From: Acidobacteriota bacterium
GTDB lineage: Bacteria; Acidobacteriota; Holophagae; Acanthopleuribacterales; Acanthopleuribacteraceae
DNA: 64,000 bases
NCBI GenBank assembly: GCA_020439745.1
Contig: JAGQSC010000015.1
Coordinates: forward strand, 248,001-312,000
Direction: 5' to 3'
Position 1 is the stretch's first letter. Each line of letters begins with the position of its first letter. Below, piece by piece: positions 55,493 through 64,000 of the stretch. The notes under the pieces are model-generated. The model saw only the letters and a program-made list of their open reading frames with translations, was not told the origin of the DNA and made no database searches. The translations under genes and the position numbers were made by a program.

Positions 55493-56257
55493 ATGGACCC
55501 CTCTCTTCCGCCGCTCCCCCCCGAGCACCCCTACGAACCCCAGAATACTTGGTCGTATTCCTCCCATGATCCCAATGAGCCGGAACCACCCATCGAGGAT
55601 CCTCATACAGCTTTGGGTACGGTTGCGGCGGTAGTCGAGACCATCAAACGCGTGCTCACCGGACCTAGCAAGTTCTTTGCGGGTATGCATGAGGACCGTT
55701 CAGCCACTGCTGCTGTGATTCTGGCACTTACCATCATATGCATTACACGAGTCATAGGATTGCTTGTCAGCATGATTTTGATGCAACTCTTTCCCCAAGC
55801 GGATTTCACCGAAGTGATTCGAGAAATGGTTGATCAACTGCAATTGGACATAGATCCAGAACAACTGACCCCTCTCTTCGATCCAACCTCGCCGGGATTC
55901 TTCCTTGCTCAAGCCTTCATGATCCCAGTATTTGCGGTCATTGGATTTTTCATATCCGTTTTGATTTACTACCTTTCAGCTTCGATTTGGCGGGCATTTG
56001 AGCCACGCTTCAGCGCATTTATCCGAGTCTACGCATTTGCACAAATCCCTCTGTTGATCGCCTGGATCCCTTATCTAGGCATCGCTGGATACATCTGGTC
56101 ACTGGTATTGCTGGGCTACGGTCTGGTCTTTTGCGGGAAGACCACACCCGGACGAGCTGCAGGCGCCGTGATATCACCGATCCTTTTCTGTTGCTTATGT
56201 ATGATGTGCCTGGTCTTTTTTGTCGCCACCATGATCGCAGGCGCGGCCGGAGCATAA
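55493..56257 (+). CDS. Yip1-domain membrane protein
   Basis: 254 residues. A Pro-rich cytoplasmic N-terminus (about 1-45) is followed by the VETIKRVLTGPSKFFAGM entry into five or so membrane helices of the Yip1/DUF1282 kind, including LLGYGLVFCGKTTPGRAAG. Bacterial members are uncharacterised. AGAGGAA precedes the ATG. It is coupled by 5 bp spacing to a DUF2752-like gene. Confidence 0.85.
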   Translation: MDPSLPPLPPEHPYEPQNTWSYSSHDPNEPEPPIEDPHTALGTVAAVVETIKRVLTGPSKFFAGMHEDRSATAAVILALTIICITRVIGLLVSMILMQLFPQADFTEVIREMVDQLQLDIDPEQLTPLFDPTSPGFFLAQAFMIPVFAVIGFFISVLIYYLSASIWRAFEPRFSAFIRVYAFAQIPLLIAWIPYLGIAGYIWSLVLLGYGLVFCGKTTPGRAAGAVISPILFCCLCMMCLVFFVATMIAGAAGA

Positions 56258-56262
56258 ACCAA

Positions 56263-56661
56263 GTGATCGAATTCAAGAAACGCCTGTCCTCAGATTTTGC
56301 GGTTGGTAAAGTCTATCTCACGCTCATGGCGGGTGGCTTGCTTATGGTTCGCCTATACGGCGGAACCGGTCTACCCTGCCTATTTAAGGCGTTCACACAC
56401 CTACCTTGTCTCACATGCGGCACAACCAGATCTCTGTTATCGTTCACACACTTCAATTGGCAGGCTGCAGTTGCATACAACCCTGGACTCATGCTGTTTG
56501 GTAGTCTTGCCGCGCTGTTCTTTGCGGCTGATGTGCTGGCCTCTTTTTTCGGTAAAAAAGCCGTTATTGACATCAACAAGGTCCCGCGGTCACTCGTCTT
56601 ATTATTGGTTGTGGTAGGAATGACCACCAACTGGGCGTACCTGATTTGGATGGGCATTTGA
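56263..56661 (+). CDS. DUF2752 family membrane protein
   Basis: 132 residues from GTG at 56263, 5 bp after the previous stop, with GGAG upstream. LPCLTCGTTRSLLSF is the diagnostic CxxCGxTRA-type motif of DUF2752, and three hydrophobic helices surround it. The open frame continues 130 bp upstream, but that part is the neighbouring gene in another phase. Function unknown. Confidence 0.88.
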   Translation: MIEFKKRLSSDFAVGKVYLTLMAGGLLMVRLYGGTGLPCLFKAFTHLPCLTCGTTRSLLSFTHFNWQAAVAYNPGLMLFGSLAALFFAADVLASFFGKKAVIDINKVPRSLVLLLVVVGMTTNWAYLIWMGI

Positions 56662-56692
56662 TGTCCGAAGTCACGAAACACGGAGCTCATGC

Positions 56693-57454
56693 ATGCGCGT
56701 ACTACTAGCTTTATGCCTTATCAATACGAGCCTAATTGGCCAGCAGCCTACCCAAAAACAGTCTTCTGGTTTGGGATTTACGCTGGCTTTGGATTACATG
56801 GACATGTACATGTTCCGGGGGAGAGTTTTGGATCCGGATACGTCTCTGCAGGGACGTTTTACCCTGGGCCTGGGTTCCTGGAGTTACAACCTGTTCCATC
56901 ATGCGGGGTCCAGCTCCACATCTGAGGTTCCCACTTTTGAGGCATTCGAAGAGTACACCCATTCTGTCGAATACACGACGGTACGTGGCAACGCGGTGAA
57001 CACGATGGGATACCGGCTCTACACGTATTCTGCCATGTGGCCTGACACCCAGGAGATTTTCTATCGCATCGCTCACTACAACCGATGGAACCCCAGTTAC
57101 GGCGTATCGTACGACATCGAGGCCTACCGCGGCACCTATATCGACTTTTCACTGTCGAGGTTCTTCCCGCTCTCCATTGCCAGTCGGTTGGAGTTTGACT
57201 TCGATTTGGGACTTTCCACAGGCATGGAAGAGAAAAGCAACCGTCAGGGCCAGATCTTCGAATACGGGCCCTATTCAGAAACGCTTAACCACGGATCGCT
57301 GGGCGTGAAATACCAGTGGGCCATTACGCCCAAATTGACGTTTCATGCAGGTTATATCTATCAACACGCTTTCGATGACAAGCTGAGGGATGATCCACTG
57401 ACCGGCGAACACAACGACTACTGGAGTGCTGGTTTACGGTTGTTGATGCCTTGA
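56693..57454 (+). CDS. TorF-like outer-membrane beta-barrel protein
   Basis: 253 residues. A signal peptide (MRVLLALCLINTSLIG) precedes an alternating-strand barrel: LDYMDMYMFRGRVLDPD and the C-terminal WSAGLRLLMP strand. The MYMFRG phrase and repeated YxxY strands match the family of TorF putative porins. Its TGA stop sits in TGATCA, directly abutting the reverse stop of the DUF92 gene. GGAG precedes the ATG. Confidence 0.75.
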   Translation: MRVLLALCLINTSLIGQQPTQKQSSGLGFTLALDYMDMYMFRGRVLDPDTSLQGRFTLGLGSWSYNLFHHAGSSSTSEVPTFEAFEEYTHSVEYTTVRGNAVNTMGYRLYTYSAMWPDTQEIFYRIAHYNRWNPSYGVSYDIEAYRGTYIDFSLSRFFPLSIASRLEFDFDLGLSTGMEEKSNRQGQIFEYGPYSETLNHGSLGVKYQWAITPKLTFHAGYIYQHAFDDKLRDDPLTGEHNDYWSAGLRLLMP

Positions 57455-58762
57455 TCAGATCAAAATGAACAGAGCCGCGAGACCCGCTGAAGCCGTATTG
57501 GCGAAGTTCACGCTATCGTTGGACATGGCGCCGGTTCGTTGAATGGTTGCGCCCAAGACCGAATCGACCAGGTTCCCAATGATGCCGGCAGCGGCTATGA
57601 CGCCGGCCGACTTCAGGTTGCCTGTCCAAGCGAGCCATACCAGGCCAACGATTAGCGCACCGAGCACCCCAAACAAGCTACCTTCCAAGCTGATCACCCC
57701 GTCTAGCCCTCTTTGTTCTTGTTTGAACGTGAGGATATTGACGTATCGCCTGCCGTAGACGTTACCCAACTCCGAAGACAGCGTGTCGGCTGTCGCCGAT
57801 GCTAGGCTTGCGGCCAGCATCACCTGACCCCATTCAGAAGGCATGGCCGCCAACCATACTGTCACACCGCACATCGCAGAGAATCCGCCATTGGCGAGCG
57901 CATGGCGAATGGATCTCCGGCCTTCATTTTCCTGCGCCAAGCCCGCAGCAGCCTTGGCTCTTTTGCCGAAAGAGGATGCAGTAGACCCCAACACAAAAAA
58001 GGTAAAAAGAACAGACAGACCCGCCAGCCCAGATCCCAAGAACACACAAGCTGCCAACAGTCCGCCGACGAGCCCACCCCAAAAGTCGATTTTCCGGGAG
58101 GCAATACTACCGATGACAAGCAGAATCACCAAACATGCGCCCCACAGCCAATCAGGTGGCAGCGTTGGTTGATGGGCAGAGGCAGCAAGCCAGCTTACCA
58201 ACGATGCGGTCAGGGGGACTGCCAGATTGTCGTCGATCAATCCGGGTAAGGTCTCGGCCCAGGCAGCAAAAACCATGGCACACACCACGGGGAACACCCA
58301 TCCCATCAGGGAGAGTCCAAGACGTGCATCTTCCGGCAAGCAGTAAAGCAAGAAAAGGGTGCCCAAAGATCCAAACGCGACAAACGCGAAGCTTCCTGTC
58401 ATCGATTTCTCAGGTCGCCAAGGCACAGGCAGTCGGCCAAAACGGGCACCCATGAGTCCGGCAAAACCATCACCGATGGCCATGGCACCCCATCCCACAG
58501 CCAAAAACACCTGAGCTCGATAAAAGATAAGGCTCAACAACAGCAGTACCGCAGGATAGAGGACAATTCCCAGTGCAAATCCACGTTGTCGATCCAGATC
58601 ACGCTCAAGCGATCGCCCGGTGATGAGAGGAAGCACAAAGAGATTGTTGATGAGCGCCAGGGCACAACACAAACAGATGGCCCAAGGCGGCACCCGACCA
58701 ATCAACAAGGCAAATGCAACCATGGAGATATGCACCAGCTTGCGTTTGATTTCTGTGCTCAA
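57455..58762 (-). CDS. polyprenol/phytol kinase-like domain fused to a DUF92 domain
   Basis: 435 residues, highly hydrophobic. Residues 1-200 are a CTP-dependent dolichol/phytol kinase-type domain (KRKLVHISMV, AIGDGFAGLMGARFGR, EKSMTGSFAFV), like VTE5. Residues from about 210 form a DUF92 (TMEM19/VTE6) domain (LASATADTLSSELGNVYGRR, DGVISLEGSLFGVLGAL, GIIGNLVDSVLGATIQR). In plants VTE5 and VTE6 act in sequence on phytol. The TTG at 58762 overlaps the lptD stop as TTGA; an ATG 54 bases earlier would add the shadow of lptD. Confidence 0.85.
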   Translation of the reverse strand: MSTEIKRKLVHISMVAFALLIGRVPPWAICLCCALALINNLFVLPLITGRSLERDLDRQRGFALGIVLYPAVLLLLSLIFYRAQVFLAVGWGAMAIGDGFAGLMGARFGRLPVPWRPEKSMTGSFAFVAFGSLGTLFLLYCLPEDARLGLSLMGWVFPVVCAMVFAAWAETLPGLIDDNLAVPLTASLVSWLAASAHQPTLPPDWLWGACLVILLVIGSIASRKIDFWGGLVGGLLAACVFLGSGLAGLSVLFTFFVLGSTASSFGKRAKAAAGLAQENEGRRSIRHALANGGFSAMCGVTVWLAAMPSEWGQVMLAASLASATADTLSSELGNVYGRRYVNILTFKQEQRGLDGVISLEGSLFGVLGALIVGLVWLAWTGNLKSAGVIAAAGIIGNLVDSVLGATIQRTGAMSNDSVNFANTASAGLAALFILI

Positions 58763-60819
58763 AGGCGAAACCCCAGTTCGCCCAAGTTGCGAAGCGTGAT
58801 GCCCAACTGAAGCCATTGGCGATCGGCCTCCACATCGGAGGTGAATGGTGTCTGAATAAAGCGAAACACCGAGCCAAGACAGGCCCCGTTATAGTTGAAC
58901 TGTATTTCCCGGCTCTTAAAGTCGCTGATACTGAAATCGTAGTCAAAGATGACGCGTATGTGTACGCGAGACTGGAGCAGTCTGAGGTCTGTGGCAGCAA
59001 GGAGACTGTCTTGCATCACGTCCGTCAAATCGCGACGAACGTACCCCATATAGCCTGAAAACTTGCCGCGCTTGACGGTGCCATACATGGTTGTGGTGGC
59101 GAACACGTCACGTTCCAAATCGTATTCAACAAGACCGTTCAGGTAGTAACCCTTGTTGTCGCCCAAGCGGAACGCCAACTCGATGGGTTGCTGATCGGAC
59201 CCTTCAAATAGCTGCTGACTCAGATCTACTTGTAGGTAAGGCAACATGACACCCGAAGAACCCACGAAGACTCTCGATTGGACAAACCAGGAGCCCTGCA
59301 GTCCAGACATTAATTGGCGATCCAACCTTAGGTCGAGTTCATGGATTTGAATCCCACGAAACAACCGCTCGGGATCTTCCTCGCCGTATTGAACGGTAAC
59401 ACCGTAGTCGATCAGGTGCGCAAACCCCCGGTCCTTTCCTTTGAGTTGGCGACCGAGGCGCGGACCCATCACTGTTGCAAACGCGTAGCCACCCTTGCGA
59501 TTGCGGCTGCCCGACTCTGAGCCTTCAAACAAAACGCCTCGGTAGCCAAGACCGTAGCGGCTATGAAGATAACGACCCAAGTGGTTGGCACGGCTGACTT
59601 CGGTTTCCAAGCCCAATCTCCAAGCATCATCGTTGAGCGCATCGGGGCCTAGATCCACAAAACGCACTTGATCCATATAAGAACGATGATTGAGATAGAA
59701 ACCCGCTCCCAGATGGGTCTCGGGTTGTATCAGGCGAACCGATGGCAAAAAGCGAATTTCGCTGATTCGATCGACATCGGAGAGGATGCGGCGGTTTTGT
59801 TGCAGGTCCAGCTGCAGGCTCATGAGTCCAATACGCTTCGAAAATCCGGCGTATGCATTGTAGTCCCGAACACGGGTGCGTTCCGTATCCACCAGATAAT
59901 CGCGATCGACCTGAAAATCTGACCCTTCATCCAGACGCAGGACCATCTGACCGCCCCAAGCCTTTTGGCGATGAGAGCCGTGTAAGCGATAGCGATTCTC
60001 GCTGATTTGTTCACCCGCCTCTGTAGGTTTGGTGTCGGCGTCTCCGATCACACCATCGCGCATGTATTGGCCTTCGAGAAAGCCCGACATGTCATGCGTG
60101 GGTGCGTAGCGGAACAGTGCATCGGCTCGCATGCCTGCCTTTTCCAGAACATACGGGGTCAAAGTCACATCAAAATCATCCCGCGGTGCCCAGTAAAAGG
60201 GCACGCCGGCGTAGATCCCGTTGCGGTCAGAAGCACCTGTCTCGGGCACAAGAATGCCGCTTCTTCGCTCTTGAAAGGCGGGCAACCACATGGCGGGAAA
60301 ATAAAGAAGTGGAATGTTCATGATGCGGAACGATGCATTCTTGACAAGGGCATAGCCCTCACGTTTCACGCGTGCGGAACCGATCTTCAGACTCCAGTGA
60401 TTGATGGGCTGGTTGCATGCCGTTAATACGCCACGGGTTATCTGTAATTGGTCACGGCTAAGAATGTCTAATCGATTGCCCACAAAAAAGAGTTCATTGC
60501 CCAATTGAACCGAAACATCTTCAAAAAATCCCGTTTGAGAACCGAGGTCGAACACGGCGTGTTGTGCAGCAATTTCCACCAGTCCCATGGAAGCCGTGTA
60601 GTCGATTTTGATGTTGCCATCTGCAATGACCGTTTGTTGTTGAGGATCGTATTCGGCGCGGTCAGCTGTCAGTAGAAACAGGTTTGGGCTTTCCATTTTG
60701 AAATAGGGCTCGTAGATAAACCGCCCATCGGGTAAGCGCCTGTTTTCCTTGGTGGTGATCGTCACTTGCACGTCTTGTAACCAAATCGACGTGCTGATGA
60801 GGGGTAGCAGCAACCACAT
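58759..60819 (-). CDS. lptD: LPS-assembly protein LptD (OstA-like)
   Basis: 686 residues; outer-membrane barrel that inserts lipopolysaccharide. A signal (MWLLLPLISTSIWL) is followed by an OstA-like beta-jellyroll (about 30-130: TADRAEYDPQQQTVIADGNI) and a long barrel ending FRL. QPINHWSLKIGSARVKREGYALVKNASFRI and PLLYFPAMWLPAFQERRSGIL (in pieces) are classic. Two bases after the upstream gene; coupled to the kinase fusion by TTGA. Confidence 0.92.
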   Translation of the reverse strand: MWLLLPLISTSIWLQDVQVTITTKENRRLPDGRFIYEPYFKMESPNLFLLTADRAEYDPQQQTVIADGNIKIDYTASMGLVEIAAQHAVFDLGSQTGFFEDVSVQLGNELFFVGNRLDILSRDQLQITRGVLTACNQPINHWSLKIGSARVKREGYALVKNASFRIMNIPLLYFPAMWLPAFQERRSGILVPETGASDRNGIYAGVPFYWAPRDDFDVTLTPYVLEKAGMRADALFRYAPTHDMSGFLEGQYMRDGVIGDADTKPTEAGEQISENRYRLHGSHRQKAWGGQMVLRLDEGSDFQVDRDYLVDTERTRVRDYNAYAGFSKRIGLMSLQLDLQQNRRILSDVDRISEIRFLPSVRLIQPETHLGAGFYLNHRSYMDQVRFVDLGPDALNDDAWRLGLETEVSRANHLGRYLHSRYGLGYRGVLFEGSESGSRNRKGGYAFATVMGPRLGRQLKGKDRGFAHLIDYGVTVQYGEEDPERLFRGIQIHELDLRLDRQLMSGLQGSWFVQSRVFVGSSGVMLPYLQVDLSQQLFEGSDQQPIELAFRLGDNKGYYLNGLVEYDLERDVFATTTMYGTVKRGKFSGYMGYVRRDLTDVMQDSLLAATDLRLLQSRVHIRVIFDYDFSISDFKSREIQFNYNGACLGSVFRFIQTPFTSDVEADRQWLQLGITLRNLGELGFRL

Positions 60820-60821
60820 GA

Positions 60822-61409
60822 TCAGCGCCCATGTCGCAAGGTGAAGAAGCCGCGAATCACATGTGCATCGATTCCGTAATAGATCTCATCCAGTACAAAT
60901 TCAAGCTGCCCCCGCGAGAATTTCCTCTTGCCAAATTCGGGCAGAAAGACCGCCAGCTGCCTTTCGGTCTGCCTGGGTTTCACGACTATTGAATACCGCG
61001 CCACAGCTTGAGCCAGTAATTCTTCGCCCGGTTCCGGAATTGGTTGTGCACCCGACATCAAATCTGTTGGCTGAACCAGCCGGGCCTTTGGTCGAATACC
61101 AGACCACAACATGGCACGGTCGCAATTGAAGTGCATATCTTGATCGCCCAAGTTGCGAACCCTCACTTCAAAAGGAGCCATAGCTGCCATGAGCTCACTG
61201 ATTTGAGGTCTTTTGAGGAACTCGTCTTCAACGCCGCGGGCAATGAGCCAGGCACGGAATTCGTCAGGCGCAAGTGGCCGAATGGTCACCTCAAAATCGA
61301 GCGACTCGAATACCAACGAGCCATCGCTGATTTGATAACCTTTGGTTTCCGAACGCGCCACATCGACCACGCTGACTTGCGCCAAGAGAAAAGACAATAT
61401 GATCGACAA
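60822..61409 (-). CDS. exported hypothetical protein upstream of lptD
   Basis: 195 residues from TTG at 61409, with GGGAG 8 bases upstream. A hydrophobic N-terminus (SIILSFLLAQVSVV) fits a signal peptide. The body (VTIRPLAPDEFRAWLIARG, FEVRVRNLGDQDMHFNCDRAML) is beta-rich with no known motif. It is directly coupled to lptD (2 nt), so a role in envelope assembly is a weak inference. First gene of that operon. Confidence 0.6.
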   Translation of the reverse strand: MSIILSFLLAQVSVVDVARSETKGYQISDGSLVFESLDFEVTIRPLAPDEFRAWLIARGVEDEFLKRPQISELMAAMAPFEVRVRNLGDQDMHFNCDRAMLWSGIRPKARLVQPTDLMSGAQPIPEPGEELLAQAVARYSIVVKPRQTERQLAVFLPEFGKRKFSRGQLEFVLDEIYYGIDAHVIRGFFTLRHGR

Positions 61410-61658
61410 TAGTAAGACTCCCTGAAGAACCCTGTTCCGAATGGCTTATATTACGCCAACCCATTTAGATGCTACAATGAATAGGGCATCTCAAGAATGA
61501 GTCCATGGGGTCGGCGTGAAGGCCTCGGGTACAGGGAAAATCCTGACCGTGGATCGAACATCGGCTTTTTACATCAACCCAAATATGTGGTAAGAATGGT
61601 AGCAAGTTCTCGAATGAGTATTTATTCGTATCTTTCGCACTTTCAATAGGTTGTATTG
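61410..61658 (+). other. 249-bp divergent region; possible structured leader
   Basis: A TACAAT hexamer (61473-61478) could be a -10 for the gene at 61659, with a weak TTACGC -35. Within the ~175-nt leader, CAGG (61532-61535) and CCTG (61542-61545) plus flanking GGT/ACC around a bulged A form a stable hairpin. No known riboswitch consensus was recognised by eye. Confidence 0.3.
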
Positions 61659-64000
61659 ATGAGCAACGCGAAGATTCTTGTAGCTGACTATGATGATAAG
61701 AGTTTAGCTACCATCGACGAAGCCCTTAAAGAGTCGGGCTGCGCCACGATTCTTGTGCGCAATGGCAAAGATGCACTTGAGAAGATCCAGTCAGAGAAAC
61801 CCGATCTGTGCATTATTGACCCCATGCTTCCAGGCATTAACGGCTTCATGCTCAGCCAAAAGGCCCGCGGCATCAACCCTCGATTGCCCATTGTGATATC
61901 CACGGCCGTCTACAAGGGCGATAAGTATCAGCGTGACGCGAAAACCAAGTACGGCGTCAACGCATACCTCGAGAAGCCTTATTCCAATCAGCAACTGGTT
62001 CAAACCGTACAAGACCTAATCGCCAAGAATGACGCTCCGGTAAAGGCCTTGGACGAGTCAATCGAAAAGAAACTGGGATCCACGCTCACGGAATTGAGTT
62101 CCAACAAACCGCGCAAGAAGAGCAAAATGGACGTAGAGGCTAACGTCGATAAGTTGCTGGAACACACACTGAGCGGTATTGAAATTGGCGGACGTTCCAA
62201 GAAAGTCACGGTTTCCGTCTCGCCCCCGAAGATTCCGGCACCCAAGAAACCGGCCTTAGCGCCCAATCCAGCCCATGCCGATGACAGTGCTACCATGCGC
62301 GTGAGTGCTGACGACCTGAAGCGCGAGATGGAAAAAATCAAACAGGCGTTACCACCCAGTGAGCCCGCTCCAGCGAAAGAAGTGTTGCCGTCATTGACGC
62401 AGCCACAGCGAACACTCGAGGAAAAACTCACCAGCAGCGACATTTTCGGGGCACTGATCGATGATATCGAGTCAGACGATGAACCCAATGCGCCAGCAGC
62501 TCCCAGCACACAGATACCGCCTCCCATCAGCCAAAAAGAGAAACCCGAAGTCAAGGTGACGGTTGCGCCTCCCAAGCCCCAGGCCCCGCCCCCTAAGCCA
62601 GCACCCCAAGCTGAACCGGTTCGTGCGGCGGTGGAACCGGCCAAACCGGCGGTTGAACCTGCAAAAGCGACCCCATCACCTGAACCCCCTTCGCCTTCCG
62701 AGCTACCCAAGACACAGTCCTCCAAAAAGCGCCCCGAACTCAGCAAGACCAATGAATACCAGTTGCTTTCCAAGATTGCGGCAGGCGGCATGGCAGAAGT
62801 GTGGAAAGCGCGACTGATCGGCGAAAAGGGATTTGAAAAAATTGTCGCAATCAAGAAGATCCTGCCCCATCTAAGCGATAACGATGAATTCATCACCATG
62901 TTCATCGACGAGGCAAAGGTAGCGGCCAACCTCACGCACCCTAATATTGCCCAGATTTACGAATTGGGGAAAATGGGCAACTCGTTCTTTATCGCAATGG
63001 AGTATGTGTCCGGGAACAACCTGCGTACCGTGATCAACCTCTGTAATGAATTGGGCGTCACCGTTCCTCCAGAAATAGCCAGTTTCATTGGCATGAAGTT
63101 ATGTTCGGCACTGAACTACGCCCACACCAAGAAAGACTTTGGCAATCGCGACTTAAACATCGTCCATCGGGATATCTCGCCTCAAAACATCTTGATCTCG
63201 TCCGAAGGCGAGATCAAATTAGTGGATTTTGGCATTGCCAAAGCGTCCATTAAGGCCTCGCAAACCGTAGCGGGTTCGTTAAAGGGCAAACTGCTTTATA
63301 TGTCTCCTGAACAGGCGGACGGCAAGCCCATTGATGCTCGATCCGACATTTTCAGTCTCGGCAATGTGATGTATGAGTGCCTGACCGGCAAGAAATTGAT
63401 AGCCGGCGACAGCGAACTGTCCATTCTCAAGAACGTTCGCGATGCGGTGTTCCCAAAACCGTCATCACTCAACCCCCGAATTGTGCCCCAGCTTGAGAAG
63501 ATCATGATGGTTGCCCTAGCCAAAGAAGTCGACGAACGATTTGCCACCGCCAAGGATATGGAAAAAGATCTGAAAGATTTCATGAAGGCGGGCAAGTACC
63601 ACATCAATGAATCCGATGTCGCAGATTTCATGAAATCACTGTTCGCTAAGGACATGAGCAAACTTTCAGTACCTGAAGCCAAGAAGGCAAAACCACAGCC
63701 AACGCCTAAGCCTGCCGTGATCATGCCGGACACCGGACAGATACGGGCTCACGAGGCCGGCCATCCCATACTCAGTAAGCCAGCAAAGCAGGAATCGGGC
63801 GGGAAAGGTTGGCTGTATGGATTGCTTGCGGCAGTGGCGATTGTTGTAGCCGTCTTGAGTTACATGTTCTGGCCCAAGGGCGAAACATCTGCACAACCCC
63901 CAGTGGTGCAACAGGACGAGCAGACACTGCCTTTGCCTCAAACCGATACAGGGGCCGATAAACCCGTCCTTGATGAAGCGACCATAGAATCCATTAGGCA
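61659..64000 (+). CDS. receiver domain fused to a Ser/Thr kinase, 3' end beyond window
   Basis: At least 780 residues; the gene runs off the window. Residues 1-125 are a two-component receiver: acidic VADYDD, phospho-acceptor Asp54 (CIIDPMLPG), Thr82 and Lys106 (LEKPY). A long Pro/Ala/Lys-rich linker (about 130-365) leads to a kinase domain (about 368-645): glycine loop IAAGGMAEVW, HRDISPQN (about 502) and DFGIAKA (about 522). A TM helix follows at about 717-738. Starting ATG at 61659. Such hybrids are uncommon; see findings. Confidence 0.88.
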   Translation, partial: MSNAKILVADYDDKSLATIDEALKESGCATILVRNGKDALEKIQSEKPDLCIIDPMLPGINGFMLSQKARGINPRLPIVISTAVYKGDKYQRDAKTKYGVNAYLEKPYSNQQLVQTVQDLIAKNDAPVKALDESIEKKLGSTLTELSSNKPRKKSKMDVEANVDKLLEHTLSGIEIGGRSKKVTVSVSPPKIPAPKKPALAPNPAHADDSATMRVSADDLKREMEKIKQALPPSEPAPAKEVLPSLTQPQRTLEEKLTSSDIFGALIDDIESDDEPNAPAAPSTQIPPPISQKEKPEVKVTVAPPKPQAPPPKPAPQAEPVRAAVEPAKPAVEPAKATPSPEPPSPSELPKTQSSKKRPELSKTNEYQLLSKIAAGGMAEVWKARLIGEKGFEKIVAIKKILPHLSDNDEFITMFIDEAKVAANLTHPNIAQIYELGKMGNSFFIAMEYVSGNNLRTVINLCNELGVTVPPEIASFIGMKLCSALNYAHTKKDFGNRDLNIVHRDISPQNILISSEGEIKLVDFGIAKASIKASQTVAGSLKGKLLYMSPEQADGKPIDARSDIFSLGNVMYECLTGKKLIAGDSELSILKNVRDAVFPKPSSLNPRIVPQLEKIMMVALAKEVDERFATAKDMEKDLKDFMKAGKYHINESDVADFMKSLFAKDMSKLSVPEAKKAKPQPTPKPAVIMPDTGQIRAHEAGHPILSKPAKQESGGKGWLYGLLAAVAIVVAVLSYMFWPKGETSAQPPVVQQDEQTLPLPQTDTGADKPVLDEATIESIR

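Noticed and set aside
58763-58816. ATG-initiated extension of the DUF92 fusion by 18 residues
   Set aside because: It would translate the end of lptD in a second frame and the residues look like a shadow. The TTG at 58762 fits the overlap pattern of neighbouring genes, though it is not proven.
62000-62935. A 311-codon open frame on the minus strand
   Set aside because: It lies opposite the receiver-kinase gene whose motifs are intact. Low-complexity Ser/Gly translation and no Shine-Dalgarno mark it as the shadow of the Pro/Ala-rich linker.
1-64000. CRISPR arrays, insertion sequences, prophage or toxin-antitoxin modules
   Set aside because: No regular spacer-repeat array, transposase motif, integrase or paired small toxin genes were seen. 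The only short repeat cluster is at 26021-26110.

Overview
This 64 kb window is dense bacterial chromosome: about 57 protein genes plus one tRNA-Gly, with no intergenic gap above about 260 bp and no phage, insertion sequence or CRISPR. The cell is Gram-negative (LptD, a TorF-like outer-membrane protein, an MltD-type transglycosylase). Pkn-type Ser/Thr kinases (one with TPRs), the paired DUF1549/DUF1553 and DUF1501 proteins, a PQQ-like propeller, a bactofilin, a HEAT-repeat protein and cytochrome bd oxidase together suggest an Acidobacteriota lineage (Holophagae/Acanthopleuribacter-like), with Planctomycetota-Verrucomicrobiota relatives as the alternative. This is inferred from gene content; no 16S gene is present.

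Layout: (1) 1-2.3 kb, three small secreted proteins. (2) 2.4-6.3 kb, minus-strand metG - SpoU methyltransferase - pheA. (3) 6.3-7.0 kb, moaD-moaE. (4) 7.1-13.5 kb, a plus-strand run from a good promoter: pdxS-pdxT-ygfZ-PTPS-like-Nudix-rhodanese/MauE-Na+ symporter-small Cys protein. (5) 13.5-22.0 kb, a long minus-strand run: a deoxyribosyltransferase-like/HTH protein, a membrane-anchored protein, an ABC-2 exporter, a small membrane protein, then ribD-ribE-ribBA-ribH and a histidine phosphatase. (6) 22.1-27.7 kb, comF, HEAT protein, small proteins, PQQ-like propeller and a GTCCGTG repeat. (7) 27.8-43.3 kb, minus strand: TPR kinase; DUF1549/DUF1501 pair with a clear terminator; M1 peptidase; 1027-aa NAD-glutamate dehydrogenase; bactofilin-ald-lipoyl transferase; tRNA-Gly; LysM transglycosylase. 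(8) 43.3-49.3 kb, ABC exporter, cydAB, methyltransferase. (9) 49.4-57.5 kb, serine hydrolase, fused 5-oxoprolinase coupled to a SIRT5-like sirtuin, Yip1 and DUF2752 membrane proteins, porin. (10) 57.5-61.4 kb, lptD operon with a polyprenol-kinase/DUF92 fusion. (11) 61.7 kb to the end, a receiver domain fused to a Ser/Thr kinase, running off the window.

Translational coupling is a theme. Eight junctions overlap by exactly 4 nt (ATGA, GTGA or TTGA), several genes use TTG or GTG starts chosen by their Shine-Dalgarno, and three convergent pairs overlap in the tetranucleotide CTAA.

The best candidates for undescribed biology are: a histidine phosphatase placed exactly where riboflavin synthesis lacks an assigned phosphatase; the VTE5-like/VTE6-like (DUF92) fusion behind lptD; the deoxyribosyltransferase-like/HTH protein with a palindromic upstream region; and the receiver-Ser/Thr-kinase hybrid. 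I found no defence island or obviously novel multi-gene system.
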